A stretch of 64,000 nt of DNA. Source: Agrococcus sp. ARC_14 (GTDB taxonomy: Bacteria > Actinomycetota > Actinomycetes > Actinomycetales > Microbacteriaceae). The DNA is taken from positions 1,674,001 to 1,738,000 of the forward strand of contig NZ_JAKUDO010000001.1 of NCBI RefSeq assembly GCF_022436485.1. Reading direction: 5' to 3'. The notes below the pieces were generated by a model. It was not told where the DNA came from. It saw only the letters and a list, made by a program, of their open reading frames with translations, and did not search any database. The translations under genes were made by a program, and so were the position numbers. The first letter of the stretch is position 1, and each line of letters begins with the position of its first letter. Below, in pieces: positions 10,264 through 20,594 of this stretch.

Positions 10264-11169
10264 TCAGCTGATCATGCGCCAGTTGAACGGGTAGCGGTAC
10301 GAGCCACCGTTGTTCACCCGCACGGCGCCGATGATCGAGAAGATCACCTGCAGCAGGCCCGGGAGCCACCACAGCGCCAGCAGGATGAAGCCGATGCCCA
10401 CGAAGCTCAGGATCGTGCCGAGCACGATCATGCCGACGGTCAGGATCGTCATGAAGATGCCGAAGTTCAGCGCCTCCTTCGACTCCTGCTTCGCGAACGC
10501 GCTGCGGTCCTTGTAGATCAGGAAGACGATCAGCGGGCCGATCCAGCCGCCGTAGCCGCCCGTGACGATCGTCGACAGGCCGGAGAGGTGCCCCCACATG
10601 CCGGCGTTCTTCTCGTCGACCGGGGCCATCGGAGCCGATGCCGCGTACTGCGGCTGACCCGGAGCGCCGTACTGCGGCTGGCCGGGAGCGCCGTACTGCG
10701 GCTGCCCCAGGTGCGGCTGGCCCTGGTGCGGCTGGTCGGGCTGGCCGTAGGGCGGCTGGCCCTGCTGCGGTGCGCCGTACTGCGGTGCGCCGGTGGGCTG
10801 GCCGGGCTGACCCTGCTGCGGCTGGCCGTAGGCGGGCGCGCTGCCCTGCTGCCCGGCGGCGGGTGCGCTGCCGCCATAGGGCGGAGTCGGCTGGGCCGGC
10901 TGGCCGAAGTCGCCGGGCTGCCCTGCTGCGGGCTGCTGCTGGCCGTGCTGCCAGTCCTGGCTCGGCTCGGCTGCGCCGAAGGCGGGCTGGCTGGGCTCCT
11001 GCGGCGCGGGGTCGGCAGCAGGGGAGGAGAAGGACTGCGCGGGCTCGCCGAGACCAGGAGCGGCCGGAGCGCTGGGCGCTGCGTGCTGCTCGTCGGTGAC
11101 GGCGAAGCCGTCGACGGGCTGCTCGGCGGGATCGTTGCCCTCCGCGCGGGGGGCGTTCGGATCGGACAT
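10264..11169 (-). CDS. DUF4870 (Tic20-like) membrane protein with Pro/Gly/Gln-rich N-terminus
   Basis: 301 residues. The first 190 are a disordered, repetitive Gln/Pro/Gly/Tyr stretch with repeated [12 protein letters not shown] units. The last 110 form the DUF4870 domain: a conserved [20 protein letters not shown] start, a first helix, a [10 protein letters not shown] linker and two more helices ending [18 protein letters not shown]. Function is unknown; Tic20-like membrane proteins of this type are widespread in actinobacteria. The ATG at 11169 has GAAAGG upstream. Divergent from hrcA and convergent with hemW. The low-complexity tail may bind partners at the membrane (inference). Confidence 0.88.
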   Translation of the reverse strand: MSDPNAPRAEGNDPAEQPVDGFAVTDEQHAAPSAPAAPGLGEPAQSFSSPAADPAPQEPSQPAFGAAEPSQDWQHGQQQPAAGQPGDFGQPAQPTPPYGGSAPAAGQQGSAPAYGQPQQGQPGQPTGAPQYGAPQQGQPPYGQPDQPHQGQPHLGQPQYGAPGQPQYGAPGQPQYAASAPMAPVDEKNAGMWGHLSGLSTIVTGGYGGWIGPLIVFLIYKDRSAFAKQESKEALNFGIFMTILTVGMIVLGTILSFVGIGFILLALWWLPGLLQVIFSIIGAVRVNNGGSYRYPFNWRMIS

Positions 11170-11273
11170 GGCGTGCCTTTCGTGAATGGTCGGCGCGCAA
11201 CGCTGGGCCGGTGCGCTGGAGCCATTGTGCGCCTGATCGGCTGTGCGTCGGATGAGAAGTGCGCGCCGCGCGA

Positions 11274-11305
11274 TAGGATTGGCAGTCAGCAGTGGAGAGT
11301 GCCAG
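11274..11305 (+). promoter_or_regulatory. hrcA promoter overlapped by a CIRCE-like operator
   Basis: A TAGGAT -10 box (11274-11279) is immediately followed by TTGGCAGTC (11279-11287), nine bases, and GAGTGCCAG (11297-11305). The CIRCE consensus is TTAGCACTC-N9-GAGTGCTAA. Arm length and spacing match exactly, and each arm differs from consensus at two positions. It lies 42 bp before hrcA, so HrcA would block its own promoter. Confidence 0.75.
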
Positions 11306-11346
11306 GGCGCGGGGTGAGCCCTGGCCCGCAGCGGAGAGGAGCACGG

Positions 11347-12360
11347 ATGGTCTCGGATCGTGGCCTCGACGTGCTCCGCGCGATCGTGCAGGACTACGTC
11401 GCGCTCCGCGAGCCCGTCGGCTCCAAGTCGATCGTCGAGCGCCATGCGTTCGGCGTCTCAGCCGCGACCATCCGCAACGACATGGCGCTGCTGGAGGAGG
11501 AGGAGCTCATCGCGGCTCCCCACACGTCCTCTGGGCGCGTGCCGACCGACAAGGGCTACCGTGTCTTCGTCGACCGGCTGCAGCGCATGCAGCCGCTCAC
11601 GCATGTGCAGCGCATCGCGATCACGCGCTTCCTCGACGAGTCCCTCGATCGCGAGGACGTGCTCGATCGCACCGCGCGGCTGCTCTCGCAGCTCACGAAC
11701 CAGGTGGCGCTCGTGCAGGTGCCGATCCGCCGCCATGCGCTCGTGCGTCGCGTCGAGCTCATTGCCGTCGTCGAGCACCGACTGCTGGCGGTGCTGATCC
11801 TCGACACGGGCAGGGTCGAGCAGCGCGTCGTCGACGCGCAGCAGCGCATCGATCCCGAGCAGGCGACCGCCCTCGGGCGGGCGTTCACCGAGACCATCGC
11901 CGAGCTCGCGCCCGCAGAGGCCATCCTGCGCCTCACGGCTGTCACCGCATCCGCCCCCACCGTGCTCCGGGCGGCGACCGGTGCGGTCGCGCACGCGCTG
12001 AGCGAGATGCTGCAAGTGGGCGGCGGCAACCGCATCGTGATGGCCGGCGCCTCGCACCTCGTGCGCGAGGAGCGAGACTTCCAGGGCACGGTGACACCCG
12101 TGCTGGACGCCATCGAGGAGCAGGTGACGCTGCTGCGGCTCTTCGACGAGATGGGTGTCGAGAGCGAGGTCGCCACCCGTATCGGGCGCGAGCTCACCGG
12201 GCCGCTCGGCGAGACCGCTGTGGTGGCCTCGACCTACAGCACGGGTGGCTCTGAGGGCCACATCGGGGTGCTGGGCCCGACCAGGATGGACTACGCAGGA
12301 AACATGGCCGCGGTGCGCGCAGTGGCGCGCTACCTCACGCGGCTGCTGAGTGAGGACTGA
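11347..12360 (+). CDS. hrcA: Heat-inducible transcription repressor HrcA
   Basis: 337-residue repressor of heat-shock genes that binds CIRCE operators and is kept active by GroEL. The N-terminal winged helix carries [25 protein letters not shown] (about residues 25-48) and [16 protein letters not shown]. The C-terminal GAF-like domain has LLRLFDEMG and the closing [25 protein letters not shown], both typical. The ATG at 11347 has GAGAGGAG upstream. A CIRCE-like element lies directly on its promoter. It is fused head to tail with dnaJ (one base apart), the standard actinobacterial hrcA-dnaJ2 unit. Confidence 0.97.
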   Translation: MVSDRGLDVLRAIVQDYVALREPVGSKSIVERHAFGVSAATIRNDMALLEEEELIAAPHTSSGRVPTDKGYRVFVDRLQRMQPLTHVQRIAITRFLDESLDREDVLDRTARLLSQLTNQVALVQVPIRRHALVRRVELIAVVEHRLLAVLILDTGRVEQRVVDAQQRIDPEQATALGRAFTETIAELAPAEAILRLTAVTASAPTVLRAATGAVAHALSEMLQVGGGNRIVMAGASHLVREERDFQGTVTPVLDAIEEQVTLLRLFDEMGVESEVATRIGRELTGPLGETAVVASTYSTGGSEGHIGVLGPTRMDYAGNMAAVRAVARYLTRLLSED

Positions 12361-13449
12361 GTGACAGACCATTACGAGACCCTCGGCGTCGCGCGCGACG
12401 CCGGTCAGGACGAGATCAAGAAGGCCTACCGCAGGTTGGCCCGCCAGCTGCACCCGGACGTCAACCCGGGCGACGACGCGGCGGAGAGCTTCAAGGACGT
12501 CACGCACGCGTACGACGTGCTCGGCGACCCGCAGTCGCGTGCCGAGTACGACCGCGGCCCGACCACAGGGGCGAGCTCGTTCGGCTTCGGCGACATCTTC
12601 GAGCAGTTCTTCGGCGGCGGCGGCCGATCGAGCGGTCCGCGCTCGCGCAGGCAGCCCGGGCAGGACAGCCTGCTGCGCGTCGACCTCGACCTGGCCGACG
12701 TGGTCTTCGGCGTGCACCGCGAGCTGCGCGTGCAGACCGCCGTGCTGTGCGAGACGTGCTCCGGCGCTGCGACCGCGCCGGGCACGAGCCCCGAGCGCTG
12801 CACGCAGTGCGGCGGCTCCGGCCACGTGCAGCGGCAGGTCCGCTCGCTGCTCGGCAACGTCGTCACCAGCCAGCCGTGCACGGTCTGCCAGGGCTACGGC
12901 TCCGTCATCCCGCAGCCGTGCCAGACCTGCGCCGGCCACGGCCGCGTGCGCGCGGAGCGCACCATTCCCGTCGACATTCCCGCGGGCGTCGACACGGGTC
13001 TGCGCATCCAGCTGCCGGGTCAGGGCGAGGTGGGCGAGGGCGGTGGCCCCGCCGGCACGCTCTACCTCGAGGTCAACGTGCGTCATCACGACATCTTCAG
13101 CCGCGACGGCGACGACCTGCTCGGCACCGTCGAGGTGTCGATGCCGGATGCGGCGCTCGGCACGCGCGCGACGGTGGAGGGCATCGACGGTCCCGTCGAG
13201 GTCGAGGTGCGCGCCGGCACGCAGTCGGGTGACGTCATCACCGTCGGCGACCGCGGCGTCACGCGCCTGCGCGGCCCCGGCCGCGGCGACCTCAAGCTCG
13301 GCGTGCAGGTGCTGACGCCGACGAAGACCGACCGCCGCACCGAGGAGCTGCTGCGCGAGCTGCGCGAGCGCACGAAGGCGCCAGGGCCGCAGCTGGCGCA
13401 GTTCAAGCAGGGCCTCTTCGCCAAGATGCGTGACCGCTTCCACCTCTGA
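12361..13449 (+). CDS. dnaJ: Chaperone protein DnaJ
   Basis: Co-chaperone that stimulates DnaK ATPase, 362 residues. The J domain is at residues 1-65 with the essential HPD as [10 protein letters not shown] short Gly/Phe stretch follows ([16 protein letters not shown]). The zinc-binding region has four CxxC pairs (CETC, CTQC, CTVC, CQTC), all intact. The C-terminal substrate domains run to the end. This is the shorter DnaJ2 type linked to hrcA rather than the one in the dnaK operon. The GTG start directly follows the hrcA stop, implying translational coupling. Confidence 0.96.
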   Translation: MTDHYETLGVARDAGQDEIKKAYRRLARQLHPDVNPGDDAAESFKDVTHAYDVLGDPQSRAEYDRGPTTGASSFGFGDIFEQFFGGGGRSSGPRSRRQPGQDSLLRVDLDLADVVFGVHRELRVQTAVLCETCSGAATAPGTSPERCTQCGGSGHVQRQVRSLLGNVVTSQPCTVCQGYGSVIPQPCQTCAGHGRVRAERTIPVDIPAGVDTGLRIQLPGQGEVGEGGGPAGTLYLEVNVRHHDIFSRDGDDLLGTVEVSMPDAALGTRATVEGIDGPVEVEVRAGTQSGDVITVGDRGVTRLRGPGRGDLKLGVQVLTPTKTDRRTEELLRELRERTKAPGPQLAQFKQGLFAKMRDRFHL

Positions 13450-13481
13450 TGCCCCACTGCTCCCGGCTCGAAGCGCGAAGG

Positions 13482-13487
13482 TAGGCT
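13482..13487 (+). promoter_or_regulatory. -10 box of the leaderless HIT-gene promoter
   Basis: TAGGCT, then 6 nt (ggccgc), then ATG at 13494. It gives the HIT-phoH-ybeY-CNNM-era run its own promoter, separate from hrcA-dnaJ. Confidence 0.6.
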
Positions 13488-13493
13488 GGCCGC

Positions 13494-13830
13494 ATGGCTG
13501 AGACCACACTGTTCGAGAAGATCGTCGCGCGCGAGATCCCTGCGGAGATCGTGCTCGAGAACGATCGCATCATCGCGTTCACCGACATCCATCCGCAGGC
13601 GCCGATGCACGTGCTGGTGGTGCCGAAGACGGCCAGCTACCGCGACGTCGTCGAGCTGGCCGCCGGCGATCCCGAGCTGCTCGCAGAGATGGTGCAGGCG
13701 GCACAGGCGATCGCGCGAGAGCGCGCCGAGGGCGACTTCCGCCTCGTGTTCAACACCGGCGAGCTCGCCGGACAGACCGTGTTCCACGCGCACGCCCACG
13801 TGCTCGCGGGAACGCTTGGAGAGGGTTCGC

Positions 13831-13838
<8 letters not shown>
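13494..13838 (+). CDS. HIT (histidine triad) domain protein
   Basis: Small nucleotide hydrolase of the HINT branch, 114 residues, covering the family's whole length. It starts ETTLFEKIVAREIPAEIVLEN, the usual HINT opening, with FTDIHPQAPMHVLVVPK in the middle. The triad is present as VFHAHAHVLAG near the C-terminus. HINT proteins hydrolyse AMP-linked phosphoramidates. The start is fixed by a leaderless promoter. The stop overlaps the phoH start by 8 nt. The rsmE gene that usually sits between dnaJ and this gene in actinobacteria is not here. Confidence 0.94.
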
Positions 13839-14837
<999 letters not shown>

Positions 14838-14838
<1 letters not shown>

Positions 14839-15311
14839 TGTCGATCGACCTGCTCAACGAGTCTGGCGCGACGATCGACGAGGCGCAGCTGCTGCGACTC
14901 GTGACCTTCGACCTGCAGCAGCTCTTCGTGCATCCCGACGCCGAGGTGTCGATCGCCCTCGTCGACGTCCCCGCGATGGAGCAGCTGCACGTGCAGTGGA
15001 TGGACGAGCCCGGCCCCACCGATGTGCTCTCCTTTCCCATGGATGAGCTGCGCCCCGGCTCATCCGACCGGATCGCGCCCCCCGGTCTGCTGGGCGACAT
15101 CGTGCTGTGCCCCGACGTCGCGCTCGAGCAGGCGAAGGAGGCCGGCCACAGCCTGATGGCCGAGCTGCGGCTGCTGACCACCCACGGTCTGCTGCACCTG
15201 CTCGGCTTCGACCACGCGGAGCCGGCCGAGCGCGAAGAGATGTTCGCGCTGCAGGACAAGCTGCTTGCCGCGTTCGCGCAGCACGACAGCGCGCCCGGCC
15301 AGGCGGGCTGA
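14838..15311 (+). CDS. ybeY: Endoribonuclease YbeY
   Basis: Metal-dependent endoribonuclease for 16S rRNA maturation and ribosome quality control, 157 residues. The zinc-binding signature HGxLHLxGxDH is intact as HGLLHLLGFDH (about residues 114-124). MDEPGPTDVLSFPMDE, the conserved central motif, precedes it. Its ATG overlaps the last base of the phoH stop, and its own stop overlaps the next ATG, so the genes are translationally coupled. Confidence 0.97.
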
Positions 15312-16594
15312 TGTTCGAGACCGTCCTCTTCATCGTCGCGGCGCTGCTGGTCGCCTTCGGTGCCTGGCTCGCCGCGTGCGACGCCGCGCTCGGCGTGGTC
15401 TCGCGCGCAGAGCTGCAGGAGGCCGCGAAGCAGTCGCGCCGCGGCCGCGCGATGCTCGCGATCGCCGACGACCTGCGCAGCCACATCATGACGCTGCAGT
15501 TCGGCCGCATCATGTGCGAGACGATCGCCGCCGTGCTCATCACGCTCGCCGTCGACTCCCTCGTCGTCGAGTGGTGGATCACGCTGCTGGTCGCCGGTGG
15601 CGCGATGATCGTCATCTCGTTCGTGCTGGTCGGCTCCAGCCCCCGCGCGGTCGGCCGCGCCCACGCCGTCGACCTGCTCCGCGCATCCGCCGGCTTCATC
15701 CGCTTCTGGCGCGTGCTGACCGGGCCGATCGCCTCGCTCGTCGTGACCGTCGGCGACAAGGTGACGCCCGGCCGCCAGCGCGAGACGGCCTTCGCGACCG
15801 AGGCGCAGCTGCTGTCGATGGTCGACGCCGCGACCGAGAGCGACGTGCTCGAGGACGACGACCGCGAGCTCATCCACTCGATCTTCGAGTTCAACGAGAC
15901 CCTCGTGCGCGAGGTCATGGTGCCGCGCCCCGACATGATCGTCGTCGAGCGCGACACCTCGGCGAAGGATGCGCTGCGGCAGTTCCTCGACAACGGCCTC
16001 TCGCGCATGCCGGTGGTGGGGGAGTCGACCGACGAGATCGAGGGCATGCTCTACCTGCGCGATGTCGTGCGCAGCCGCACCTGGCGACCCGACTCGGTCG
16101 AGACCGCAGTCGATCTGGCGCGTCCGGCCATCCTGGTGCCGGAGTCGAAGAAGGCCGACGACACGCTCGCGCTCATGCAGGCAGAGCGGATGCACGTGGC
16201 CATGGTCGTCGACGAGTACGGCGGCATCGCGGGGCTCGTGACGCTCGAGGATCTCGTGGAGGAGCTCGTCGGCGAGATCCACGACGAGCACGACAGGGGC
16301 ACGGCAGCGGCAGTGGATGCGGGAGATGGCGTCTGGCACGTCTCCGCCCGTCTGCAGATCGACGAGCTCGGCGACCTCTTCGGGCTCAACCTCGACGACG
16401 AGGACGTCGACACCGTCGGCGGGCTCGTGCAGAAGGCGCTGGGACGCATCGCGGAGGTCGGCGACGTGGTCGAGACGGATGGGCTGCGCATCGAGGTGCG
16501 GTCGATCGACGGCCGCGGCCGCAGCGCGGGAGAGATGGCGGTGCGGCGCGCGGCCTCGCCCCAGCAGCGCACAGCAGCCGAGGGGGCAGCATGA
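15311..16594 (+). CDS. CNNM/CBS-domain membrane protein (hemolysin C family)
   Basis: 427 residues. It has an N-terminal CNNM transmembrane domain (residues 1-180, with helices at about 1-22, 70-95 and 95-115), two CBS domains (about 200-320; VREVMVPRPDMIVVERDTSA and MVVDEYGGIAGLVTLEDLVEEL) and a C-terminal CorC/HlyC domain ending in a Ser/Ala tail. CNNM proteins are Mg2+ efflux or transport proteins. The ATG at 15311 overlaps the ybeY stop. The stop overlaps era by 4 nt (ATGA). Always found in this place in actinobacteria. Confidence 0.92.
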   Translation: MFETVLFIVAALLVAFGAWLAACDAALGVVSRAELQEAAKQSRRGRAMLAIADDLRSHIMTLQFGRIMCETIAAVLITLAVDSLVVEWWITLLVAGGAMIVISFVLVGSSPRAVGRAHAVDLLRASAGFIRFWRVLTGPIASLVVTVGDKVTPGRQRETAFATEAQLLSMVDAATESDVLEDDDRELIHSIFEFNETLVREVMVPRPDMIVVERDTSAKDALRQFLDNGLSRMPVVGESTDEIEGMLYLRDVVRSRTWRPDSVETAVDLARPAILVPESKKADDTLALMQAERMHVAMVVDEYGGIAGLVTLEDLVEELVGEIHDEHDRGTAAAVDAGDGVWHVSARLQIDELGDLFGLNLDDEDVDTVGGLVQKALGRIAEVGDVVETDGLRIEVRSIDGRGRSAGEMAVRRAASPQQRTAAEGAA

Positions 16595-17550
16595 CGCACG
16601 ACGATCAGCACCAGGACCAGCAGCCCGAGCAGGTGGACACCGGGCGAGAGGCGCAGCGCCGCGCCGGCCACCGCAGCGGCTTCGTCACCTTCGTCGGGCG
16701 CCCCAACGCGGGCAAGTCGACGCTCATGAACGCGCTGGTGGGCGAGAAGATCGCCATCACCTCGTCGAAGCCGCAGACCACCAGGCACGCCATCCGCGGC
16801 GTGGTCCATCGTGACGACGCGCAGCTCGTGATCGTCGACACCCCCGGCATGCACAAGCCCCGCACGCTGCTGGGTCAGCGGCTCAACTCGGTCGTCAAGG
16901 CCACCCTCGGCGACGTCGACGTGATCTGCCTGTGCATCCCCGCCGACGAGGCGATCGGCACCGGCGACCGCTACATCGACCAGCAGCTCGAGGGCTTTCC
17001 GCGCGCGAAGAAGATCGCGATCGTGACGAAGACCGACCTCGGCTCCAAGCAGGCCGTCGCCGCTCAGCTGCTCGCGGTCTCCGAGCTTCGCGAGTGGGAT
17101 GCCATCGTGCCGCTGTCATCGGTGAAGGGCACCCAGCTCGACGTGCTCGTCGACCAGCTGATCGCGCTGCTGCCGGTGGGACCGCCGCTCTACGAGGCCG
17201 AGACGACCACCGAGGAGCCGGTCATGGTGCGCATCGCCGAGCTCGTGCGCGAGGCCGCGCTCGAGGGCGTGCGCGACGAGCTGCCGCACTCGATCATGGT
17301 GACGATCGACGACATCGTGCCGCGCGAGGGCCGCGACCTCACCGACGTCTACGCCAACCTCTGGGTCGAGCGCGACAGCCAGAAGGGCATCATCATCGGC
17401 AAGGGCGGCTCGCGGCTGCGGCAGGTGGGGGCGGATGCGCGGGCCGAGATCGAGCGCGTCCTCGGCACGCAGGTGCACCTCGACCTGCGTGTGAAGGTCG
17501 CGAAGGAGTGGCAGGGCGACCCGAAGCAGCTGGGTCGCTTCGGCTTCTAG
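16591..17550 (+). CDS. era: GTPase Era
   Basis: Ribosome-assembly GTPase that binds the 3' end of 16S rRNA, 319 residues. G1 is GRPNAGKSTLMN (about residues 37-48), G3 is DTPGMHKP and G4 is TKTD. The C-terminal KH domain has EGRDLTDVYANLWVERDSQK and GIIIGKGGSRLRQVG, ending LGRFGF. The N-terminal 30 residues are Gln/Asp/His-rich. It is last in the HIT-phoH-ybeY-CNNM-era unit. A palindromic repeat starts three bases after its stop. Confidence 0.97.
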   Translation: MTHDDQHQDQQPEQVDTGREAQRRAGHRSGFVTFVGRPNAGKSTLMNALVGEKIAITSSKPQTTRHAIRGVVHRDDAQLVIVDTPGMHKPRTLLGQRLNSVVKATLGDVDVICLCIPADEAIGTGDRYIDQQLEGFPRAKKIAIVTKTDLGSKQAVAAQLLAVSELREWDAIVPLSSVKGTQLDVLVDQLIALLPVGPPLYEAETTTEEPVMVRIAELVREAALEGVRDELPHSIMVTIDDIVPREGRDLTDVYANLWVERDSQKGIIIGKGGSRLRQVGADARAEIERVLGTQVHLDLRVKVAKEWQGDPKQLGRFGF

Positions 17551-17553
17551 CGT

Positions 17554-17604
17554 CGCAGGTCGAGGAGCGCGCGGCCCTCAAGGCCGCACGCGTCACGAGA
17601 CCCG
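17554..17604 (-). repeat. Interspersed palindromic repeat, copy after era
   Basis: One copy of a family whose ends read GGTCGAGGAGCGCGC and GCACGCGTCACGAGACC. The middle is a hairpin (GCGGCC and GGCCGC around ctcaa). It lies between era and the stop of the convergent CPBP gene and may act as a bidirectional terminator. Further copies are at 27117-27228 and 42675-42904. Confidence 0.75.
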
Positions 17605-17609
17605 ACCCC

Positions 17610-18539
17610 TCAGGTCACTGCCGTGCGCGCAGGGCCTGTCTTCCGAGTCATCCACCAGACGATCGCGGTGATGACGACGAGCCCGGCGCTCGGCACGAGG
17701 CTCGCGATCGAGCCGGCGATCTCACCGCGGCTGCTGAGCGCACCCCCGAGGTCCAGGTGCAGGGTGGTGCCGAGCACGAGGCTCGCCACGTTGTAGACGG
17801 CGTGGAGGGCGATGGCGACCTCGAGCCCACCGGTGCGCCAGGTGATGATCGCCATCGACGAGAACAGCACCAGATACGACGTGAGCAGGTAGGGGTCGAG
17901 CGTGCCGTGGAAGAGCGAGAACACGACAGTCGTGACGACGATGCCGAGGAGTGCGCCGGAGCGCGTGCCGCGCGTCCAGCCGCCGACGACGCGGAACATG
18001 AGGCCGCGCAGGCCGTACTCCTCGCCTGCTGCCGCGAGCGGCGTGAGGATCATCCCGATGACGAAGAAGGCGACGAGGTCGGCAGTGGTCCACGGGATAG
18101 CTTCGCCGGGGACGAGGTAGCCGATGGCGACGACGGTGAGCAGCAGCGGGCCGAAGAAGAGCAGCCCGCGGGCGAACACACCGAACCGGAAGTGCCCCGC
18201 GACGGAGTGCAGGGAGCCTGCGGGTGCGCCGTAGAGCACGCGCTGCAGCAGCATGCTGTAGGGGATGAGCGCGGCGAGTGAGAGCGCGCCGGCCGCGTGC
18301 TGCAACGGCGTGAAGCCCGTGCGGCCGAGCAGCTGCGAGTCGATGACCGCTGCACCGAGCAGGAACAGCTGCGCGAAGCCGATGAGGCCGGCGAACAGCA
18401 GCACGATCGCGAGGATGCCGCGCAGGACGCGGCGCTTCTCGCCCGCGTAGGCGCGGTGGTACTCGACGCCGGGCGGGATGCTGGTCGGGGTGCTCGGTGC
18501 TACTGCGCGAAGCGGATTGTCTTGCTGGAGCGCCGTCAC
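17610..18539 (-). CDS. CPBP-family intramembrane protease-like protein
   Basis: 309-residue membrane protein of the CPBP/Abi (Rce1-like) family. About seven hydrophobic helices are visible. The catalytic motifs are present: EEYGLRG (EExxxR, near residue 180), SLFHG (His) and IALHAVYN (HxxxN). Family members act in prenyl-protein processing or in self-immunity to bacteriocins; its role here is not known. The GTG at 18539 has GAGAGG 8 nt upstream. It is divergent from a two-component system, with two matching 17-bp palindromes just upstream. Confidence 0.9.
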   Translation of the reverse strand: MTALQQDNPLRAVAPSTPTSIPPGVEYHRAYAGEKRRVLRGILAIVLLFAGLIGFAQLFLLGAAVIDSQLLGRTGFTPLQHAAGALSLAALIPYSMLLQRVLYGAPAGSLHSVAGHFRFGVFARGLLFFGPLLLTVVAIGYLVPGEAIPWTTADLVAFFVIGMILTPLAAAGEEYGLRGLMFRVVGGWTRGTRSGALLGIVVTTVVFSLFHGTLDPYLLTSYLVLFSSMAIITWRTGGLEVAIALHAVYNVASLVLGTTLHLDLGGALSSRGEIAGSIASLVPSAGLVVITAIVWWMTRKTGPARTAVT

Positions 18540-18580
18540 TGGGTGGTCCTCTCGTTCGATCGGTGGGCGCCGAGGAGCAG

Positions 18581-18629
18581 CTAGCACACTGTGTTAGTTG
18601 GCTCGCGTCACGCTAGCACAGCGTGCTAG
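18581..18629. promoter_or_regulatory. Two matching 17-bp palindromic operators
   Basis: Bases 18581-18597 (CTAGCACACTGTGTTAG) and 18613-18629 (CTAGCACAGCGTGCTAG) are near-identical palindromes with centres 32 bp apart, three helical turns. They lie 42 bp upstream of the CPBP start codon. The pattern fits a dimeric repressor of TetR or similar type, but no such regulator gene lies nearby. Confidence 0.65.
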
Positions 18630-18706
18630 TGATGCGTGTGGCGATGCGCGCTCCGCCCAGCGGATGATTCATCCGCGCGAGACCGGCCCCGCGCGCGGGT
18701 GCGCCG

Positions 18707-18712
18707 TAGCCT
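18707..18712 (+). promoter_or_regulatory. -10 box of the leaderless histidine kinase promoter
   Basis: TAGCCT, then 6 nt, then ATG at 18719. Confidence 0.6.
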
Positions 18713-18718
18713 GAAGGC

Positions 18719-19933
18719 ATGTCTGTTCCAGCGACCCAGGAAGCCGAGCCGTCCGCCGACGGCCGGCCGAAGCATCCCTGGATCGACCGCGAGGCGCTGC
18801 GAGCCGACGGCATCCTGGCGGCGGTCACGATCGGCCTGCTGGCGATCCCGACGCTGCTGCTCATGATCGTCATGGTCGACGGCGCGCAGTGGGCGGTGTC
18901 GATTCCGGTCGCGATCGCGGTCGCGGGCGCGATCCTGCTGCGACGCACCCTGCCCGTCGTGGCCCTCGCAGTCCTGACGCTGCTCGCCGCCGGCCACGTG
19001 GCCCTGCACCTGTGGATGTACCCGGTCTGGTTCGGCGTGCTCGTCGTGCTGTACTCCGTGGGCCGATTCAGCCGCTGGCCCGGCAGGCTCATCGGCTTCG
19101 GTCTGGCGCTCATCGCGTCGCTGCTGGCCGCCTACTGGTTCGCGATCGAGACGTCGTTCGACGGCCTGCAGACGGGCGTCGGCATCCTGAGCGCGATGTC
19201 GCTGCTGTGGATCCCGCCCATGCTGCTCTTCAGCGTCGCGATCCTCACCGGCTGGGGCGTCGCCGCCGTCGCGCGCAGCACCGCGGCCACCGAGGTCGCG
19301 CAGGTCTCGCTGCGGCGCGCCGACCAGGAAGAGGAGCGCGCGGCGTTGGCCCGCGACATGCACGACGTCGTCGCGCACTCGCTCGCTGTCGTCATCGCGC
19401 AGGCCAATGGTGCCCGATACACGGCAGACCCGGTCGCGAAGGATGCCTCGCTCGAGTCGATCGCCGGCACCGCCAAGGAGGCGCTCGGCGACGTGCGCAT
19501 GCTGCTCGCGCAGCTGCGGCACAGCGAGGCACCCGACCCGGTCGCGTCGATGACCGGCGTCGACGCGCTCATCGGTCGGATGCGCGAGGCAGGCCTCGAC
19601 GTGCGGCTCGAGCGAGCGGGGGTGCCGGTGGCGCTGCCCCGCACGGCCGACATCGCCGCGTACCGGATCCTGCAGGAGGCGCTCACCAACGCGCTTCGGC
19701 ACGGTGATCGATCGCAGCCCGTGCACGTGCGGCTGCGCGGCATCAGCCTCCAGGGCGGTGTGGGTGGCATCGTGGTCGACGTGCACAACCGCGTCCTCAC
19801 AGTCCCCGGCACCCCCGGCCACGGCGTGCGCGGCATGCACGAGCGCGCCAGGCTCGCGGGCGGCGACGCCTGGACGGGCATCGAGGACGGCTGGTTCCGC
19901 GTGCGCGCATCGTTCCCAGTCGGTGTTGCATGA
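18719..19933 (+). CDS. Two-component sensor histidine kinase (HisKA_3 type)
   Basis: 404-residue membrane sensor of the NarL/LiaS-like group. About five transmembrane helices occupy residues 30-180 with very short loops, so the signal is probably sensed in or at the membrane. The phosphoacceptor box is LARDMHDVVAHSLAVVIAQ with His near residue 216. The ATPase domain follows (YRILQEALTNALRHG and GHGVRGMHERARLAGG). The start is fixed by a leaderless promoter. It is followed after 10 bp by its LuxR-type regulator. Confidence 0.93.
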   Translation: MSVPATQEAEPSADGRPKHPWIDREALRADGILAAVTIGLLAIPTLLLMIVMVDGAQWAVSIPVAIAVAGAILLRRTLPVVALAVLTLLAAGHVALHLWMYPVWFGVLVVLYSVGRFSRWPGRLIGFGLALIASLLAAYWFAIETSFDGLQTGVGILSAMSLLWIPPMLLFSVAILTGWGVAAVARSTAATEVAQVSLRRADQEEERAALARDMHDVVAHSLAVVIAQANGARYTADPVAKDASLESIAGTAKEALGDVRMLLAQLRHSEAPDPVASMTGVDALIGRMREAGLDVRLERAGVPVALPRTADIAAYRILQEALTNALRHGDRSQPVHVRLRGISLQGGVGGIVVDVHNRVLTVPGTPGHGVRGMHERARLAGGDAWTGIEDGWFRVRASFPVGVA

Positions 19934-19943
19934 GGAGGCTCAC

Positions 19944-20594
19944 GTGATCCGGGTGCTGATCGTCGACGACCAGGCGCTCTTTCGCGGCGGCATCCGGATG
20001 CTGGTGGAGTCGCAGGCAGACATGACGTGCGTCGGCGAGGCCGCCGATGGCGCGCAGGCGGTGCGGCTCGCCGAGGAGCAGCAGCCCGATGTCGTGCTCA
20101 TGGACGTGCGGATGCCCGTGCTCGACGGCATCTCCGCGACCGCGCGCATCGTCGCCTCCCGCCCGCAGAGCCGGGTCGTGGTGCTCACGACCTTCGACCT
20201 CGACGAGGCGGCCGCCCGTGCGATCCGCGCCGGCGCATCCGGGTTCATCCTCAAGGACGCAGAGCCCGAGCTCGTGCTCGCCTCGATCCGCACCGTGCAC
20301 GCCGGCAACGAGGTGATCGCTGCGAGCGCGACGCGCGAGCTGTTCAAGGCCTTCGGCACGCAGCGCCGCACGGCGCCGAGCGCGTTCGCAGCGCTCACCG
20401 AGCGCGAGCGGCAGATCTTCGGACTGGCGGCGAAGGGGCTCTCGAACACCGAGATCGCCCGCAGCGAGTTCGTCTCGGAGGCGACCGTGAAGACGCACAT
20501 CTCGCGCATCCTCACGAAGCTGGGCCTGCGCGACCGCGTGCAGCTGGTCGTCTTCGCCTACGAGCACGGCCTGACGGGCGAGCAGCCCGGGTGA
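19944..20594 (+). CDS. LuxR-type response regulator
   Basis: 216-residue NarL-family response regulator. The receiver domain starts IRVLIVDDQALFRGGIRML. The phosphorylated Asp is at about residue 54 in VLMDVRMPVLDG. The switch Thr is in VVVLTTFD and the Lys in FILKDAEPE. The C-terminal helix-turn-helix is LTERERQIFGLAAKGLSNTE with the recognition helix EATVKTHISRILTKLGL. The GTG at 19944 has GAGGAGG upstream. It probably controls the adjacent hydrolase and ABC genes (inference from position). Confidence 0.95.
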   Translation: MIRVLIVDDQALFRGGIRMLVESQADMTCVGEAADGAQAVRLAEEQQPDVVLMDVRMPVLDGISATARIVASRPQSRVVVLTTFDLDEAAARAIRAGASGFILKDAEPELVLASIRTVHAGNEVIAASATRELFKAFGTQRRTAPSAFAALTERERQIFGLAAKGLSNTEIARSEFVSEATVKTHISRILTKLGLRDRVQLVVFAYEHGLTGEQPG

